In this document: piece after piece, positions 23,662 through 31,330 of the stretch | Layout: each line of letters starts with the position of its first letter | How positions within the stretch are numbered: position 1 is the stretch's first letter | DNA from: Chloroflexota bacterium | Lineage (GTDB): Bacteria; Chloroflexota; Dehalococcoidia; UBA2979 | Reading direction: 5' to 3' | Length of the DNA: 38,917 nt | Assembly (NCBI GenBank): GCA_009840965.1 | Contig: VXMT01000126.1 | Location: forward strand, 1 to 38,917 | Position numbers and translations under genes: made by a program | The notes under the pieces: model-generated | Databases searched by the model: none | What the model was told of the DNA's origin: nothing | What the model saw: only the letters and a program-made list of their open reading frames with translations

Positions 23662-24852
23662 GTGAAGTTCGGGCTCTTCTACGAGATCTCCGTGCCGCGG
23701 CCCTGGGACCGCGAGAGCGAACGCACCGCGTACGAGAACAACATCGAGCAGATCAAGCTGGCGGACGAGCTCGGGTTCCAGACGGTCTGGGTCGTCGAGC
23801 ATCACTTCTTCGAGGAGTTCAGCCACAGCTCCGCGCCCGACCTGTTCCTCACGGCCGTCGCTCGGGAGACGAGCCAGATCAGGCTGGGACACGGGATCGC
23901 CGTCTGCGTCCCGGAGGTCAACAGCGCGGTGCGGCTGGCCGAGCGAGCCGCGACGCTCGACCTCCTCTCCGGGGGGCGGCTCGAGTTCGGTACCGGACGC
24001 GCGACTTCCTGGCTGGAGCTGGCCGGGTTTGGCGCCAACCCGGACGAGACGAAGCGTTCCTGGGACGAGTTCGTCCGAACCATCCCGAAGATGTGGACGA
24101 ACGAGCGGTTCGGCTACGACGGGCAGTACGTGAAGCTGCCGCGGCGGGCGGTGCTGCCGAAGCCCTATCAGCGGCCTCACCCGCCTCTCTGGGTCGCGGC
24201 CGGCAGCGCCGGCACCGAGATCGACGCCGCCGAGCGCGGGCTCGGCGCGCTCTTCCTCTCGTTCATGGGCTACGAACGGCTGGCCGGGCGGATCGCTGCC
24301 TACCGCGAGCGCATCGCGGCCTGCGATACGCCTGCCGGCGCGTTCATCAACAACAAGACGACGATGGTGAACTTCCTCTACTGCCACGAGGACGCGGACC
24401 ACGGCGTGCGGTTGGGGAAGCAAGTCGCCGCACGCTACGGCGAAGGGTCCGGCCAGGCGTTCGGGGTCAGCGAGATCTACCCGACACCCGCCTATTCATC
24501 GGCCGGCGATATTCGGGCCGGCCTCGTGAACGCGGCCGGCAATGATCGGGCCGCGCCCTCGAGGGACGACCACTGGACGCTCCGGCGCGCGCTTGAGTCC
24601 GAGGACGCGCAGCCGCCTCCCGGCCTCTGCGCGGGCGACCCGGAGCAGATCATCGAGGCGCTCAGGGGCTGGGAGGAAACCGGCGTCGACGAGGTCAGCT
24701 TCCTCCTGAACGCGAGCGAGATGATTCCTCACGAGGACGTCATGGAGAGCCTCCGCCTGTTCGGGCGCGAAGTGATGCCCTGCTTCGAGACACCGGAGAC
24801 ACCGCGCGGCTCGGCAGCGGCGGTTGAGGCGCCGGTCGCCGGTGCGCGATGA
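23662..24852 (+). CDS. Luciferase-like (LLM class) monooxygenase 5
   Basis: 396 residues from GTG 23662 (GGGGAG upstream); the in-frame TTG at 23635 has no ribosome site and is close to the operator. Marks: MKFGLFYEISVPRPWDRESE, LGFQTVWVVEHHFFEEFSHS, GGRLEFGTGRATSWLELAGF and PHPPLWVAAGS. The C-terminal extension beyond 310 (LCAGDPEQIIEALRGWEETG) resembles other alkanal-monooxygenase-like members. Its stop overlaps the following gene by ATGA, so the two products probably act together. Confidence 0.9.
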   Translation: MKFGLFYEISVPRPWDRESERTAYENNIEQIKLADELGFQTVWVVEHHFFEEFSHSSAPDLFLTAVARETSQIRLGHGIAVCVPEVNSAVRLAERAATLDLLSGGRLEFGTGRATSWLELAGFGANPDETKRSWDEFVRTIPKMWTNERFGYDGQYVKLPRRAVLPKPYQRPHPPLWVAAGSAGTEIDAAERGLGALFLSFMGYERLAGRIAAYRERIAACDTPAGAFINNKTTMVNFLYCHEDADHGVRLGKQVAARYGEGSGQAFGVSEIYPTPAYSSAGDIRAGLVNAAGNDRAAPSRDDHWTLRRALESEDAQPPPGLCAGDPEQIIEALRGWEETGVDEVSFLLNASEMIPHEDVMESLRLFGREVMPCFETPETPRGSAAAVEAPVAGAR

Positions 24853-25628
24853 GCGACCCTCGCGGCCGCCATCGCGGCGCCACGGGGGCCGGGCCGCCGG
24901 TCGTTGACCCGAGTGCGCACGCCGAGGCGATCACGTCCTCGCACGTGGAGGTGCTGAACGTCGCGATCGAGGTCGACGATCGGCTGGTCGCCCCGCTGCT
25001 CCCCGCGCCCCTGCGCCTGACCCTGCCGCCGATGGTCACGTTCGTGATCTGGCGCTTCCACGAGAGCAGCCTGGGCGCGTTCACGCTCGCGCAAACCAGG
25101 GTCACGACCAGGCTCAAGGTGCGCTCGCGAGGTTTGGTTCTCGGCTCCTACTTCCACGGCGCGCCCGCAGCCGCCGAGGAACTCCGCACGCACTGGGGTT
25201 TCGCATGCCTCCCGGGCGACATCCGGCTGGTGCGCCATCACGATGAGATTCGCGGGGCCGTCGAGGCCGGGGGGAAGGTGGCGCTGGAGGTCGTGGGGCG
25301 CGCACCCCACGCGATCGGCCCCGACGACCTCAGGGAGATGTCGTCCCTGAATCCGGTCCGCGCCGTCACATCCGAGGGGGAGCAGGCACGACTCCTCCAA
25401 GTGGATACGGAGTTCCGCGTGGAGGCCGCAAGCCGCAGCATCCAGCTCGAAGTCCAGGCGTTCAACGGAAGCGCGTGGAACGCACCCGACATCCGGCAGG
25501 AGTACGGCGTCCGCGCCCTCCACTACCACTGCGAGATGCGGCTCCCGCCACCGCGGTACCTGTTCGATCCGATGCTGACCTCGGAGCAGGAGAGCGAGCA
25601 GATCGAGCGGCGACTCCCCGTCGCCTAG
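24849..25628 (+). CDS. Acetoacetate decarboxylase-like (ADC superfamily) protein
   Basis: 259 residues. The N-terminal part (VDDRLVAPLLPAPLRLTLPP), the strand FHESSLGAFTLAQTRV and the segment LRTHWGFACLPGDIRLV follow the ADC-fold pattern in which the last motif normally reads WGFPKK and contains the Schiff-base lysine. Here the Lys is replaced, so classical acetoacetate decarboxylation is unlikely; several ADC-fold proteins catalyse other carbonyl chemistry or hydration. The ATGA overlap with LLM 5 suggests it handles that enzyme's product. Family assignment is by pattern only and moderately certain. Confidence 0.55.
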   Translation: MSDPRGRHRGATGAGPPVVDPSAHAEAITSSHVEVLNVAIEVDDRLVAPLLPAPLRLTLPPMVTFVIWRFHESSLGAFTLAQTRVTTRLKVRSRGLVLGSYFHGAPAAAEELRTHWGFACLPGDIRLVRHHDEIRGAVEAGGKVALEVVGRAPHAIGPDDLREMSSLNPVRAVTSEGEQARLLQVDTEFRVEAASRSIQLEVQAFNGSAWNAPDIRQEYGVRALHYHCEMRLPPPRYLFDPMLTSEQESEQIERRLPVA

Positions 25629-25668
25629 CGTCGCCACGGGCGCGCTCGCTCGCGCCGGCGGCCCGAAC

Positions 25669-25697
25669 TTGACAGGCATACGCTGTAAACATACAAG
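25669..25697 (+). promoter_or_regulatory. Promoter of the crotonase gene 25744
   Basis: TTGACA (25669-25674), 17 bp, TACAAG (25692-25697). Operator site 5 fills the spacer. Confidence 0.65.
25676..25690. promoter_or_regulatory. TAC-N3-GTA palindrome, site 5 (crotonase promoter)
   Basis: GCATAC-GCT-GTAAAC, placed between the -35 and -10 hexamers, a classic repressor position. Confidence 0.8.
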
Positions 25698-25743
25698 TGA
25701 CCGGCGCGAGAACCCGCGCGAGCACAACGTACAGGGAGGCCCC

Positions 25744-26511
25744 ATGTCTGAGATCCGTATTGAGGTCAGCGACTTCATCGCCGTGGTGACCCTCGACAAT
25801 CCGCCGGTGAACGCCATGGACCCCGACTGGGACCTGATGGGCATCATGGACTCCCTGTCCGAACGTGACGACGTCCGGGTCGCCGTCCTGACGGGCGCCG
25901 GGGACCGCGCATTCTGCGCGGGGGTCGACGTGAAGAAGGCTGCCGAGGCGGCCTCGGACGAGCCGGGCGCCCAGACGGCGGGCAACCGCCGCGGCCGGGA
26001 GACGTTCTACTCCGTCATGGAGTGCGCGGTCCCGGTGATCGGTGCGATCAACGGGCATGCCCTCGGTGCGGGACTCGCCATCGCCTCCTCGTGCGACTAC
26101 ATCATCGCCTCCGAGCGCGCCACGTTCGGGCTGCCCGAGATCGACGTCGGACTGCTCGGCGGTGCGCGCCACTTCCAGCGCATGTTCCCGCAGGGAGTCA
26201 CTCGCTGGGCGAACTTCACCGCGCAGCGCATTGACGCCGCCGAGGCGCATCGCCTGGGCTCCGTGCAGCGCGTGGTCCCCCACGAGCAACTGATGGATGA
26301 GGCGATGTCCGACGCACAGATCATCGCCGCCAAGATGCCGATCGGCCTGAAGATGGCGAAGGCGAATCTCAACCTCATCGAGGACATGGACCTCCGCAAC
26401 GGGTACCGCTACGAGCAGACCCAGACCAGCATCCTCGTCAAGACCGAGGACGCACTGGAAGCGAAGGTGGCGTTCGCCGAGAAGCGCGAGCCGGTCTTCA
26501 GGGGACGCTGA
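25744..26511 (+). CDS. Enoyl-CoA hydratase/isomerase (crotonase) family, second copy
   Basis: 255 residues from ATG 25744 with GGGAGG upstream. Oxyanion-hole motifs are AFCAGVDV (about 57-64) and GHALGAG (104-110). Glu132 in GLPEIDVG matches the first catalytic Glu of enoyl-CoA hydratase, but the second position holds Ala156 (RWANFTAQ). With one Glu the protein may be an isomerase, a lyase or a hydratase of altered mechanism. Single-gene unit under operator site 5, convergent with the acyl-CoA dehydrogenase pair. Confidence 0.92.
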   Translation: MSEIRIEVSDFIAVVTLDNPPVNAMDPDWDLMGIMDSLSERDDVRVAVLTGAGDRAFCAGVDVKKAAEAASDEPGAQTAGNRRGRETFYSVMECAVPVIGAINGHALGAGLAIASSCDYIIASERATFGLPEIDVGLLGGARHFQRMFPQGVTRWANFTAQRIDAAEAHRLGSVQRVVPHEQLMDEAMSDAQIIAAKMPIGLKMAKANLNLIEDMDLRNGYRYEQTQTSILVKTEDALEAKVAFAEKREPVFRGR

Positions 26512-26515
26512 GCGG

Positions 26516-26540
26516 CGGGCCCGAGCACCCCTCGGGCCCG
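26516..26540. terminator. Hairpin between convergent genes
   Basis: CGGGCCCGAG / CTCGGGCCCG, a perfect 10 bp stem with a 5-base loop, fills the 39 bp gap between the crotonase and acyl-CoA dehydrogenase stops. There is no T-tract, so it would act as a bidirectional hairpin rather than a textbook intrinsic terminator. Confidence 0.65.
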
Positions 26541-26550
26541 TTGACGGTGC

Positions 26551-27666
26551 CTAGAGGACGGCGTCCGCGATGCGCCGGTTGCTCGCGTTGCCGTCGCCGA
26601 GGAGCAGCTCGTTCGTTTTGACCCGCTTCATGAAGAAGTGCAGGTCGTGCTCCCACGTGTAGCCGATCGCGCCATGCACGTGGATCGCCTGCGTCGCGAC
26701 GAACGTGCCGGGGACGGCGGTCGCGCCCTTCGCCATTCGCACGGCGACGCTTCGCGCCTCGGCGTCGCCGTCGACCGTGAGCGCGGCGTAGTAGACGGCG
26801 GCGGTCATGCGCTCGAACGCGCTCGCCATCTGCGCCACCCGCACCTTCACCGCCTGATAGGAGCCGATCGGCCTCCCAAACTGCTCCCGGTCCTTCGCGT
26901 AGTCCGCCGTCATCTGCACCATCCGGCCGCAGGCGCCGACGCTCTCGGCTGCCAGCGCGAACCGCAGCTCGTCGGTGGCCTGCTCGACCGCCGCGTCCGC
27001 GGCGCCGTCGCCGTAGAGGGCTGCGCTAGCGGGCAGCTCGGCCCCGTCGAGGTTGGCGCGATAGCGCCGTACCGTCTGGTCCATCGAACCGAGGTCTTCC
27101 CACGTCAGGCCCGCCGCGTCCGTGGGGACGACGAACAGCCCGCGCCCTCCGGCGGGCAGTCGCGCCTCCATCAGGCACAAGTCCGCTCGCGGCCCGAACG
27201 CGACGAAGTCGTGGCGGCCGTTCAGCACCCAGCCGTCGGCGAATCGCGTCGCGACGGTCGCGGGCTGCTCGCGGTTCCACTCGTCCGGCGATCCCGAGAG
27301 CGCGAGCGTGGCGGTCCGGGCGCCCGACGCGAGCGAGGCCAGGAGCTCCTCGCGAGCGGGGGCGGGGCTCGCGGCAACCGCGCGCGCGGCCAGCAACGTG
27401 GTCACCAGCGGCAAGAACAGCGGGCAGGCGCCCGCCTCCATCGCCACCACCATCAGCTCCTCGGGGCCGAGGCCCGCGCCGCCGTGCTCCTCCGGGACGG
27501 TCAGGCCCGGCCAGCCGGCGGCGGCCAGCTCCTCCCAGAGCCCGGGGTCCGACGCGTCGCCGTCGTACGCGGTCGCTCGGACATGGTCGAGGTCGCACGA
27601 GCCGCGCAGCAGCGCGCGCAAGCCGTCGCGGAGCATGACCTGGTCCTCGCTGAGTTCGAAGTCCAT
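26551..27666 (-). CDS. Acyl-CoA dehydrogenase, second subunit of a pair
   Basis: 371 residues from ATG 27666 (MDFELSEDQVMLRDGLRALL), with GAGG upstream. Family marks: GWPGLTVPEEHGGAGLGPEE, ESVGACGRMVQMTADYAKDR, REQFGRPIGSYQAVK and IHVHGAIGYTWEHDLHFFMK. It starts 8 bp after the stop of the other acyl-CoA dehydrogenase. Adjacent dissimilar pairs of this size often form alpha2beta2 enzymes acting on bulky, ring-bearing acyl-CoAs (FadE/ChsE types of steroid degradation). FAD-bound, forming a 2-enoyl-CoA. Which subunit carries the base is not settled here. Confidence 0.92.
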   Translation of the reverse strand: MDFELSEDQVMLRDGLRALLRGSCDLDHVRATAYDGDASDPGLWEELAAAGWPGLTVPEEHGGAGLGPEELMVVAMEAGACPLFLPLVTTLLAARAVAASPAPAREELLASLASGARTATLALSGSPDEWNREQPATVATRFADGWVLNGRHDFVAFGPRADLCLMEARLPAGGRGLFVVPTDAAGLTWEDLGSMDQTVRRYRANLDGAELPASAALYGDGAADAAVEQATDELRFALAAESVGACGRMVQMTADYAKDREQFGRPIGSYQAVKVRVAQMASAFERMTAAVYYAALTVDGDAEARSVAVRMAKGATAVPGTFVATQAIHVHGAIGYTWEHDLHFFMKRVKTNELLLGDGNASNRRIADAVL

Positions 27667-27674
27667 GGCTCGCC

Positions 27675-28868
27675 TCACGTGCCCCGGGGCAGGCCGAATG
27701 CGCGTTCAGCGATGATGTTGCGCTGGATGTCGACAGTGCCGCCCGGCACGGTGATGACTCGCGACGCCAGCCAGTCCGACGTCCACTCCCCGTCGTCGAG
27801 CCACGCGGGGGACTCCGTCATCGCCGCGAGCTCCGGGCCGGCGATGTCGGCGGCGAGGTCCGCGATGTTCTGGGCGGTTTCGGACCAGTAGAACTTCATG
27901 TACGAGGTCTCCTCGGCGGGGAGGTTGCCTCGCAGGTACCACGTCAGGTAGCGGAGGTTGGCCAGGCGCATGAGCTGGACGTCGGCGTAGGTGCTGGCCA
28001 GGCGTTCCCGGATGTGCGGCACGTCGATCAGGAGCTTCCCCGCGCGGCGCGTGACCTGCGCGTAGCCGCGGATCTGCCGCCACTGCCGTTCCAGCCGCAC
28101 GACGACCGAAAGCGTGAACAGCCCCCGCTCCCAGGCGAGGGTCCGCATCGCGACCTGCCAGCCCTCGTTGACGTTCCCGAGCACGTTGTCGCGAGGCACG
28201 CGCACATCGTCGAAAAAGACCTCGTTGAACTCGGCCTCCCCGTTGATCTGCTTGATCTCGCGCACGGTGATGCCGGGGGAGCGCATGTCGACGATTAGGT
28301 AGGAGATCCCGCGATGCTTCGGCGCCTCCTGATCGGTGCGTACAAGCACGGCGCCCCAGTCCGCGTACTGGGCGCTGTTGCCCCAGATTTTCTGGCCGTT
28401 CAGCACCCACTCGTCGCCGTCAAGCGTTGCCCGCGTTTGCAGTCCGGCGAGGTCGGAGCCGGCGTTCGGCTCGGAGAAGCCCTGGTACCACACCTCCTCA
28501 CCCTGAATGATCGGGGCGAGGTAGCGCGACTGTTGCTCCGCGGTGCCGACCTCAAGGATCGTCGGGCCGATGTACTGCTGCCCGGCGCTGTTCGGCAGGG
28601 AGGGCGCGTCCGCTTTCGCGAGCACCTCGTAGTAGATCGCCAGCTCCATCAGCGTCGCGCCGCGGCCGCCGTACTCGACGGGCCAGGAGACGCCGAGCCA
28701 GCCACCCGATCCCAGCAGCCGTTCCCACTCGCGCCGGGCGGCCCAGCTCTCGTCCGCCGGGAGCAGCCGGGTGCGGCGGGCCGTCCACTCGTCCCGCAGG
28801 TTCGCTCGCACCCATTCGGAGAACTCGCGCTCGAAGCGCGCCTCGGAGTCGGACAGGCTCAGATCCAC
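27675..28868 (-). CDS. Acyl-CoA dehydrogenase, first subunit of a pair
   Basis: 397 residues from GTG 28868 (MDLSLSDSEARFEREFSEWV), with AAGGTGG upstream; the longer frame above runs into the operator. Marks: GWLGVSWPVEYGGRGATLME, WYQGFSEPNAGSDLAGLQTR, WVLNGQKIWGNSAQYADWG and the C-terminal ERAFGLPRG common in FadE-type enzymes. Forms a two-gene operon with the preceding entry under operator site 6. Confidence 0.93.
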   Translation of the reverse strand: MDLSLSDSEARFEREFSEWVRANLRDEWTARRTRLLPADESWAARREWERLLGSGGWLGVSWPVEYGGRGATLMELAIYYEVLAKADAPSLPNSAGQQYIGPTILEVGTAEQQSRYLAPIIQGEEVWYQGFSEPNAGSDLAGLQTRATLDGDEWVLNGQKIWGNSAQYADWGAVLVRTDQEAPKHRGISYLIVDMRSPGITVREIKQINGEAEFNEVFFDDVRVPRDNVLGNVNEGWQVAMRTLAWERGLFTLSVVVRLERQWRQIRGYAQVTRRAGKLLIDVPHIRERLASTYADVQLMRLANLRYLTWYLRGNLPAEETSYMKFYWSETAQNIADLAADIAGPELAAMTESPAWLDDGEWTSDWLASRVITVPGGTVDIQRNIIAERAFGLPRGT

Positions 28869-28930
28869 GGACGACCACCTTGCTGCGGAGCAGCTCCCGC
28901 GCCTGGCGCGGCGACCGCCCCACGGCACGT

Positions 28931-28945
28931 ACTTACAGTGTACGC
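28931..28945. promoter_or_regulatory. TAC-N3-GTA palindrome, site 6 (acyl-CoA dehydrogenase promoter)
   Basis: ACTTAC-AGT-GTACGC, 7 bp downstream of the -10 on the minus strand. Confidence 0.75.
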
Positions 28946-28952
28946 GCCGCAC

Positions 28953-28981
28953 CTTGTACCAGAGCGCGGCGAGCGCCTCAA
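28953..28981 (-). promoter_or_regulatory. Promoter of the acyl-CoA dehydrogenase pair
   Basis: Minus strand: TTGAGG (28976-28981), 17 bp, TACAAG (28953-28958). The same TACAAG -10 occurs in two other operator-linked promoters of the window. Confidence 0.55.
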
Positions 28982-28998
28982 GTCGGGAACGGCGGAGT

Positions 28999-30315
28999 CT
29001 AGGTGGCGACCTCGACTGCTCCGCTTCCGATCAGCGACTCGATCTCCTCCGCCGAGTAGCCGGCCTCGCGCAGCACCTCGGACGTGTGCCTCCCGAGGAC
29101 GGGCGAGGGGGCGCGAACCGCGGCCGGGGCGTCGGAGAGCTTCACGAGCGGGGCCACGATGCGCTGCGGCCCCGTGAGCTCGTGCGTCACCTCGCACATC
29201 ATCCCGTCGTCGAGGACCTGGGGATCGTCCGCGACTTCCTCGGGCAGGTTCACCGGCGCCACGGGCACGCCGACGCTCTGCAGCGCATCGATCCAGTACG
29301 CGACCGTCCCCCCGAGGAACTTCTCGCGAATGATGCGCTTCCACTCCGCGGCGCTCGCGATGTTCTCCGGATCCAGCGAGTCGTAGTCCGGGTCGTCGGA
29401 GTTCTCGTCCTCGATCCCGAGCACGCTGCGGATGGCGTCCCGGTTCGGCTTCGTCAGGGCGCCGAGGATGATCGCTCCGTCCTCGACGCGGTACCCGCTG
29501 TAGTAGAGGGCGAACGTGGTGCCGAGGGCGTGCCGCTCTTCGCGCGCCGCGATGATCTCCTCGTAGGTTGCGCCGACGGCGCGCAGCTCGCTGATCCGCT
29601 CCATCGTTGGGTCGCGCATCGTGCGGTCGGTGATCGGCTCGCGCATGACGGTCGGGCCCTGCATGAAGAGCGCGGACCGCAACAGCGACCCGGAGACCTT
29701 CTGACCGCGGCCGGTGCGCTCGCGATGGTAGAGCGCGGCGCAGACGCCCATCGAGGTGCCCACCGCCGTGATGTAGTCGGCGAGCGCGACCCCGCCGATC
29801 TCCCGAGGCGCTCCGGCGTCGTCCACCTTGCCGTTGCCGGCCATCAGGCCGGAGTAGCCCTGGACCGCGACGTCCGACGCTCCCTGGAATGCCTGCGGGC
29901 CCTGGTCCCCCCACCCCGTGCTCTCCACGTAGATCAGGTCGTGCTTGAGTGAGCTCAGCGTCTCGTAGTCGATCCCGAGTCGCTCCACGACGCCAAGGCG
30001 GTAGTTGACGACGACTACGTCGATGCTCGGCATCAGGCGGTGCACGACGGCCCGCCCCTCGGCCGTCTGAAGGTCGACGACCAGACTGCGCTTACCTCGG
30101 TTGAGCGTCTGGAAGAGTTTGCTCTCGCCCGGAACGACGCTGCCGTTCCTCCGCTGCGACTCGCCGCCGGGGGGTTCGACCTTGATGACGTCGGCGTCCA
30201 GGTCGGCGAGGTTGGCGCCGCACACCGGGCCGGCGATGACCTGCGAGAAGTCCAGCACACGGACGCCGTACAACGGCCCCCTGCTCGTCGGTGGCTCGAT
30301 CCGTGCATCCGCCAT
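28999..30315 (-). CDS. CaiB/BaiF family CoA-transferase 3
   Basis: 438 residues from ATG 30315 (GGGAGG nine bases upstream). Start signature LYGVRVLDFSQVIAGPVCGA and DADVIKVEPPGGESQRRNGS; Asp180 in ALADYITAVG is at the catalytic position. It shares with CaiB 4 (31331-32611) long distinctive stretches such as VVPGE-K-FQ-LNR-KR, a central YEEIIAAR block, SDDPDYDSLDPENIA and VGPVNLPEE-like text, so the two are recent paralogs and may act on related acids. Single gene under operator site 7. Confidence 0.92.
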   Translation of the reverse strand: MADARIEPPTSRGPLYGVRVLDFSQVIAGPVCGANLADLDADVIKVEPPGGESQRRNGSVVPGESKLFQTLNRGKRSLVVDLQTAEGRAVVHRLMPSIDVVVVNYRLGVVERLGIDYETLSSLKHDLIYVESTGWGDQGPQAFQGASDVAVQGYSGLMAGNGKVDDAGAPREIGGVALADYITAVGTSMGVCAALYHRERTGRGQKVSGSLLRSALFMQGPTVMREPITDRTMRDPTMERISELRAVGATYEEIIAAREERHALGTTFALYYSGYRVEDGAIILGALTKPNRDAIRSVLGIEDENSDDPDYDSLDPENIASAAEWKRIIREKFLGGTVAYWIDALQSVGVPVAPVNLPEEVADDPQVLDDGMMCEVTHELTGPQRIVAPLVKLSDAPAAVRAPSPVLGRHTSEVLREAGYSAEEIESLIGSGAVEVAT

Positions 30316-30356
30316 GGCCGTGGACCTCCCCCGTGCTCGGAGCGCGCGCAGGCGCA

Positions 30357-30371
30357 GCGTACACCGTATGC
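30357..30371. promoter_or_regulatory. TAC-N3-GTA palindrome, site 7 (CaiB 3 promoter)
   Basis: GCGTAC-ACC-GTATGC, 41 bp upstream of the CaiB 3 start. Outer positions are symmetric in a different way from the other sites (GCGTAC with GTATGC). Confidence 0.65.
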
Positions 30372-30491
30372 TCGCCAATGCTGCGGGGTGAGGCCGCTAC
30401 CCGGTCGCGTTCAGCAGGTGCTGTGCTTCGCCTGGACGGCGCCCCTGCGTACGGCCGTCCCCGACCGCGCTCGGCCCCCTCGAGGCCGGCG

Positions 30492-31184
30492 TCAGGGCTG
30501 CGCGGCCACGCCGGCTTCGCGGGCCGCGAGTGGTTCGGACGCGCCGTGAAGGTAGTCCTCCAGCCCGCGCAGGATCACCCGCATCCCGAACTCGAACTCG
30601 AGGTCGCGATCGACGCGCCGGAAGTACTGGCGGTGCTCGGAAGCGACCGGCATCTCGGTCTCGCTCATCTCCGCGAAGCCCCGGGCAATGTCCCGGCCGT
30701 GCTTGCCGATGAAGTAGTCGCCGAGGATGCACCCGGTCTCGAAGTTCCCGATCAGGTGGAACGCGTGCTCGACCATCTCCCCGCGGAATCCGGCCTGCGT
30801 GAGCACGGACATCTGCCACTCGATATTCGCCATGCCGGCTTCGGTCAGCATTCCGTGTGAGACGCTGATCGGGATTACCTCGCGGTGCCGGAGCATCGCG
30901 TCGCGACGCCTGATCGCGGACTCAAGGATCGCATCGGCCCAGTGCTCGACCGGCGGTTGCTCCGCCTCGCCCTGGACGAGGTTGACGACGCCCCGGAGCA
31001 CGTCGTCCTTGTTCTCCACGTGGCGGTAGAGCGACATCGCCTCGACGTTCAGCGTGGCGGCGAGCTTACGCATGCTGAGCGCGGCGGCGCCGTGCTCGTC
31101 GACGAATTCGAGGGCCGCGCGGAGTATCCGTTCGCGCGAGAGCGGGCGTTGGCGTGGAGCGATGCTCGGACCCCCGTTCGGCAT
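30492..31184 (-). CDS. TetR family transcriptional regulator
   Basis: 230 residues from ATG 31184; an in-frame TTG 28 codons upstream begins a low-quality extension. N-terminal HTH domain: RERILRAALEFVDEHGAAAL then SMRKLAATLNVEAMSLYRHV and ENKDDVL, the typical recognition-helix region (about residues 36-62). The C-terminal domain is of the tetracycline-repressor C-terminal kind and would bind a small ligand. It is the only regulator gene in the window. It follows CaiB 4 on the same strand by 146 bp, so it could be transcribed from the promoter that holds sites 8 and 9 and thus control itself. Likely represses until an acyl-CoA or substrate binds, by family analogy. Confidence 0.93.
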   Translation of the reverse strand: MPNGGPSIAPRQRPLSRERILRAALEFVDEHGAAALSMRKLAATLNVEAMSLYRHVENKDDVLRGVVNLVQGEAEQPPVEHWADAILESAIRRRDAMLRHREVIPISVSHGMLTEAGMANIEWQMSVLTQAGFRGEMVEHAFHLIGNFETGCILGDYFIGKHGRDIARGFAEMSETEMPVASEHRQYFRRVDRDLEFEFGMRVILRGLEDYLHGASEPLAAREAGVAAQP

Positions 31185-31330
31185 GTCCCCGGCGCCGGCC
31201 AGCGGACGGTCATGCTCAAGTGCAGACGGTGTCTCTCGAATCGTGCCACCCCCATGGCCACGGGACAAGCCAGCGACCCCGACGGTTGCACGATGCCAGG
31301 TTCGTCCTCCCTCGGTTCAATCCTCCCGGG

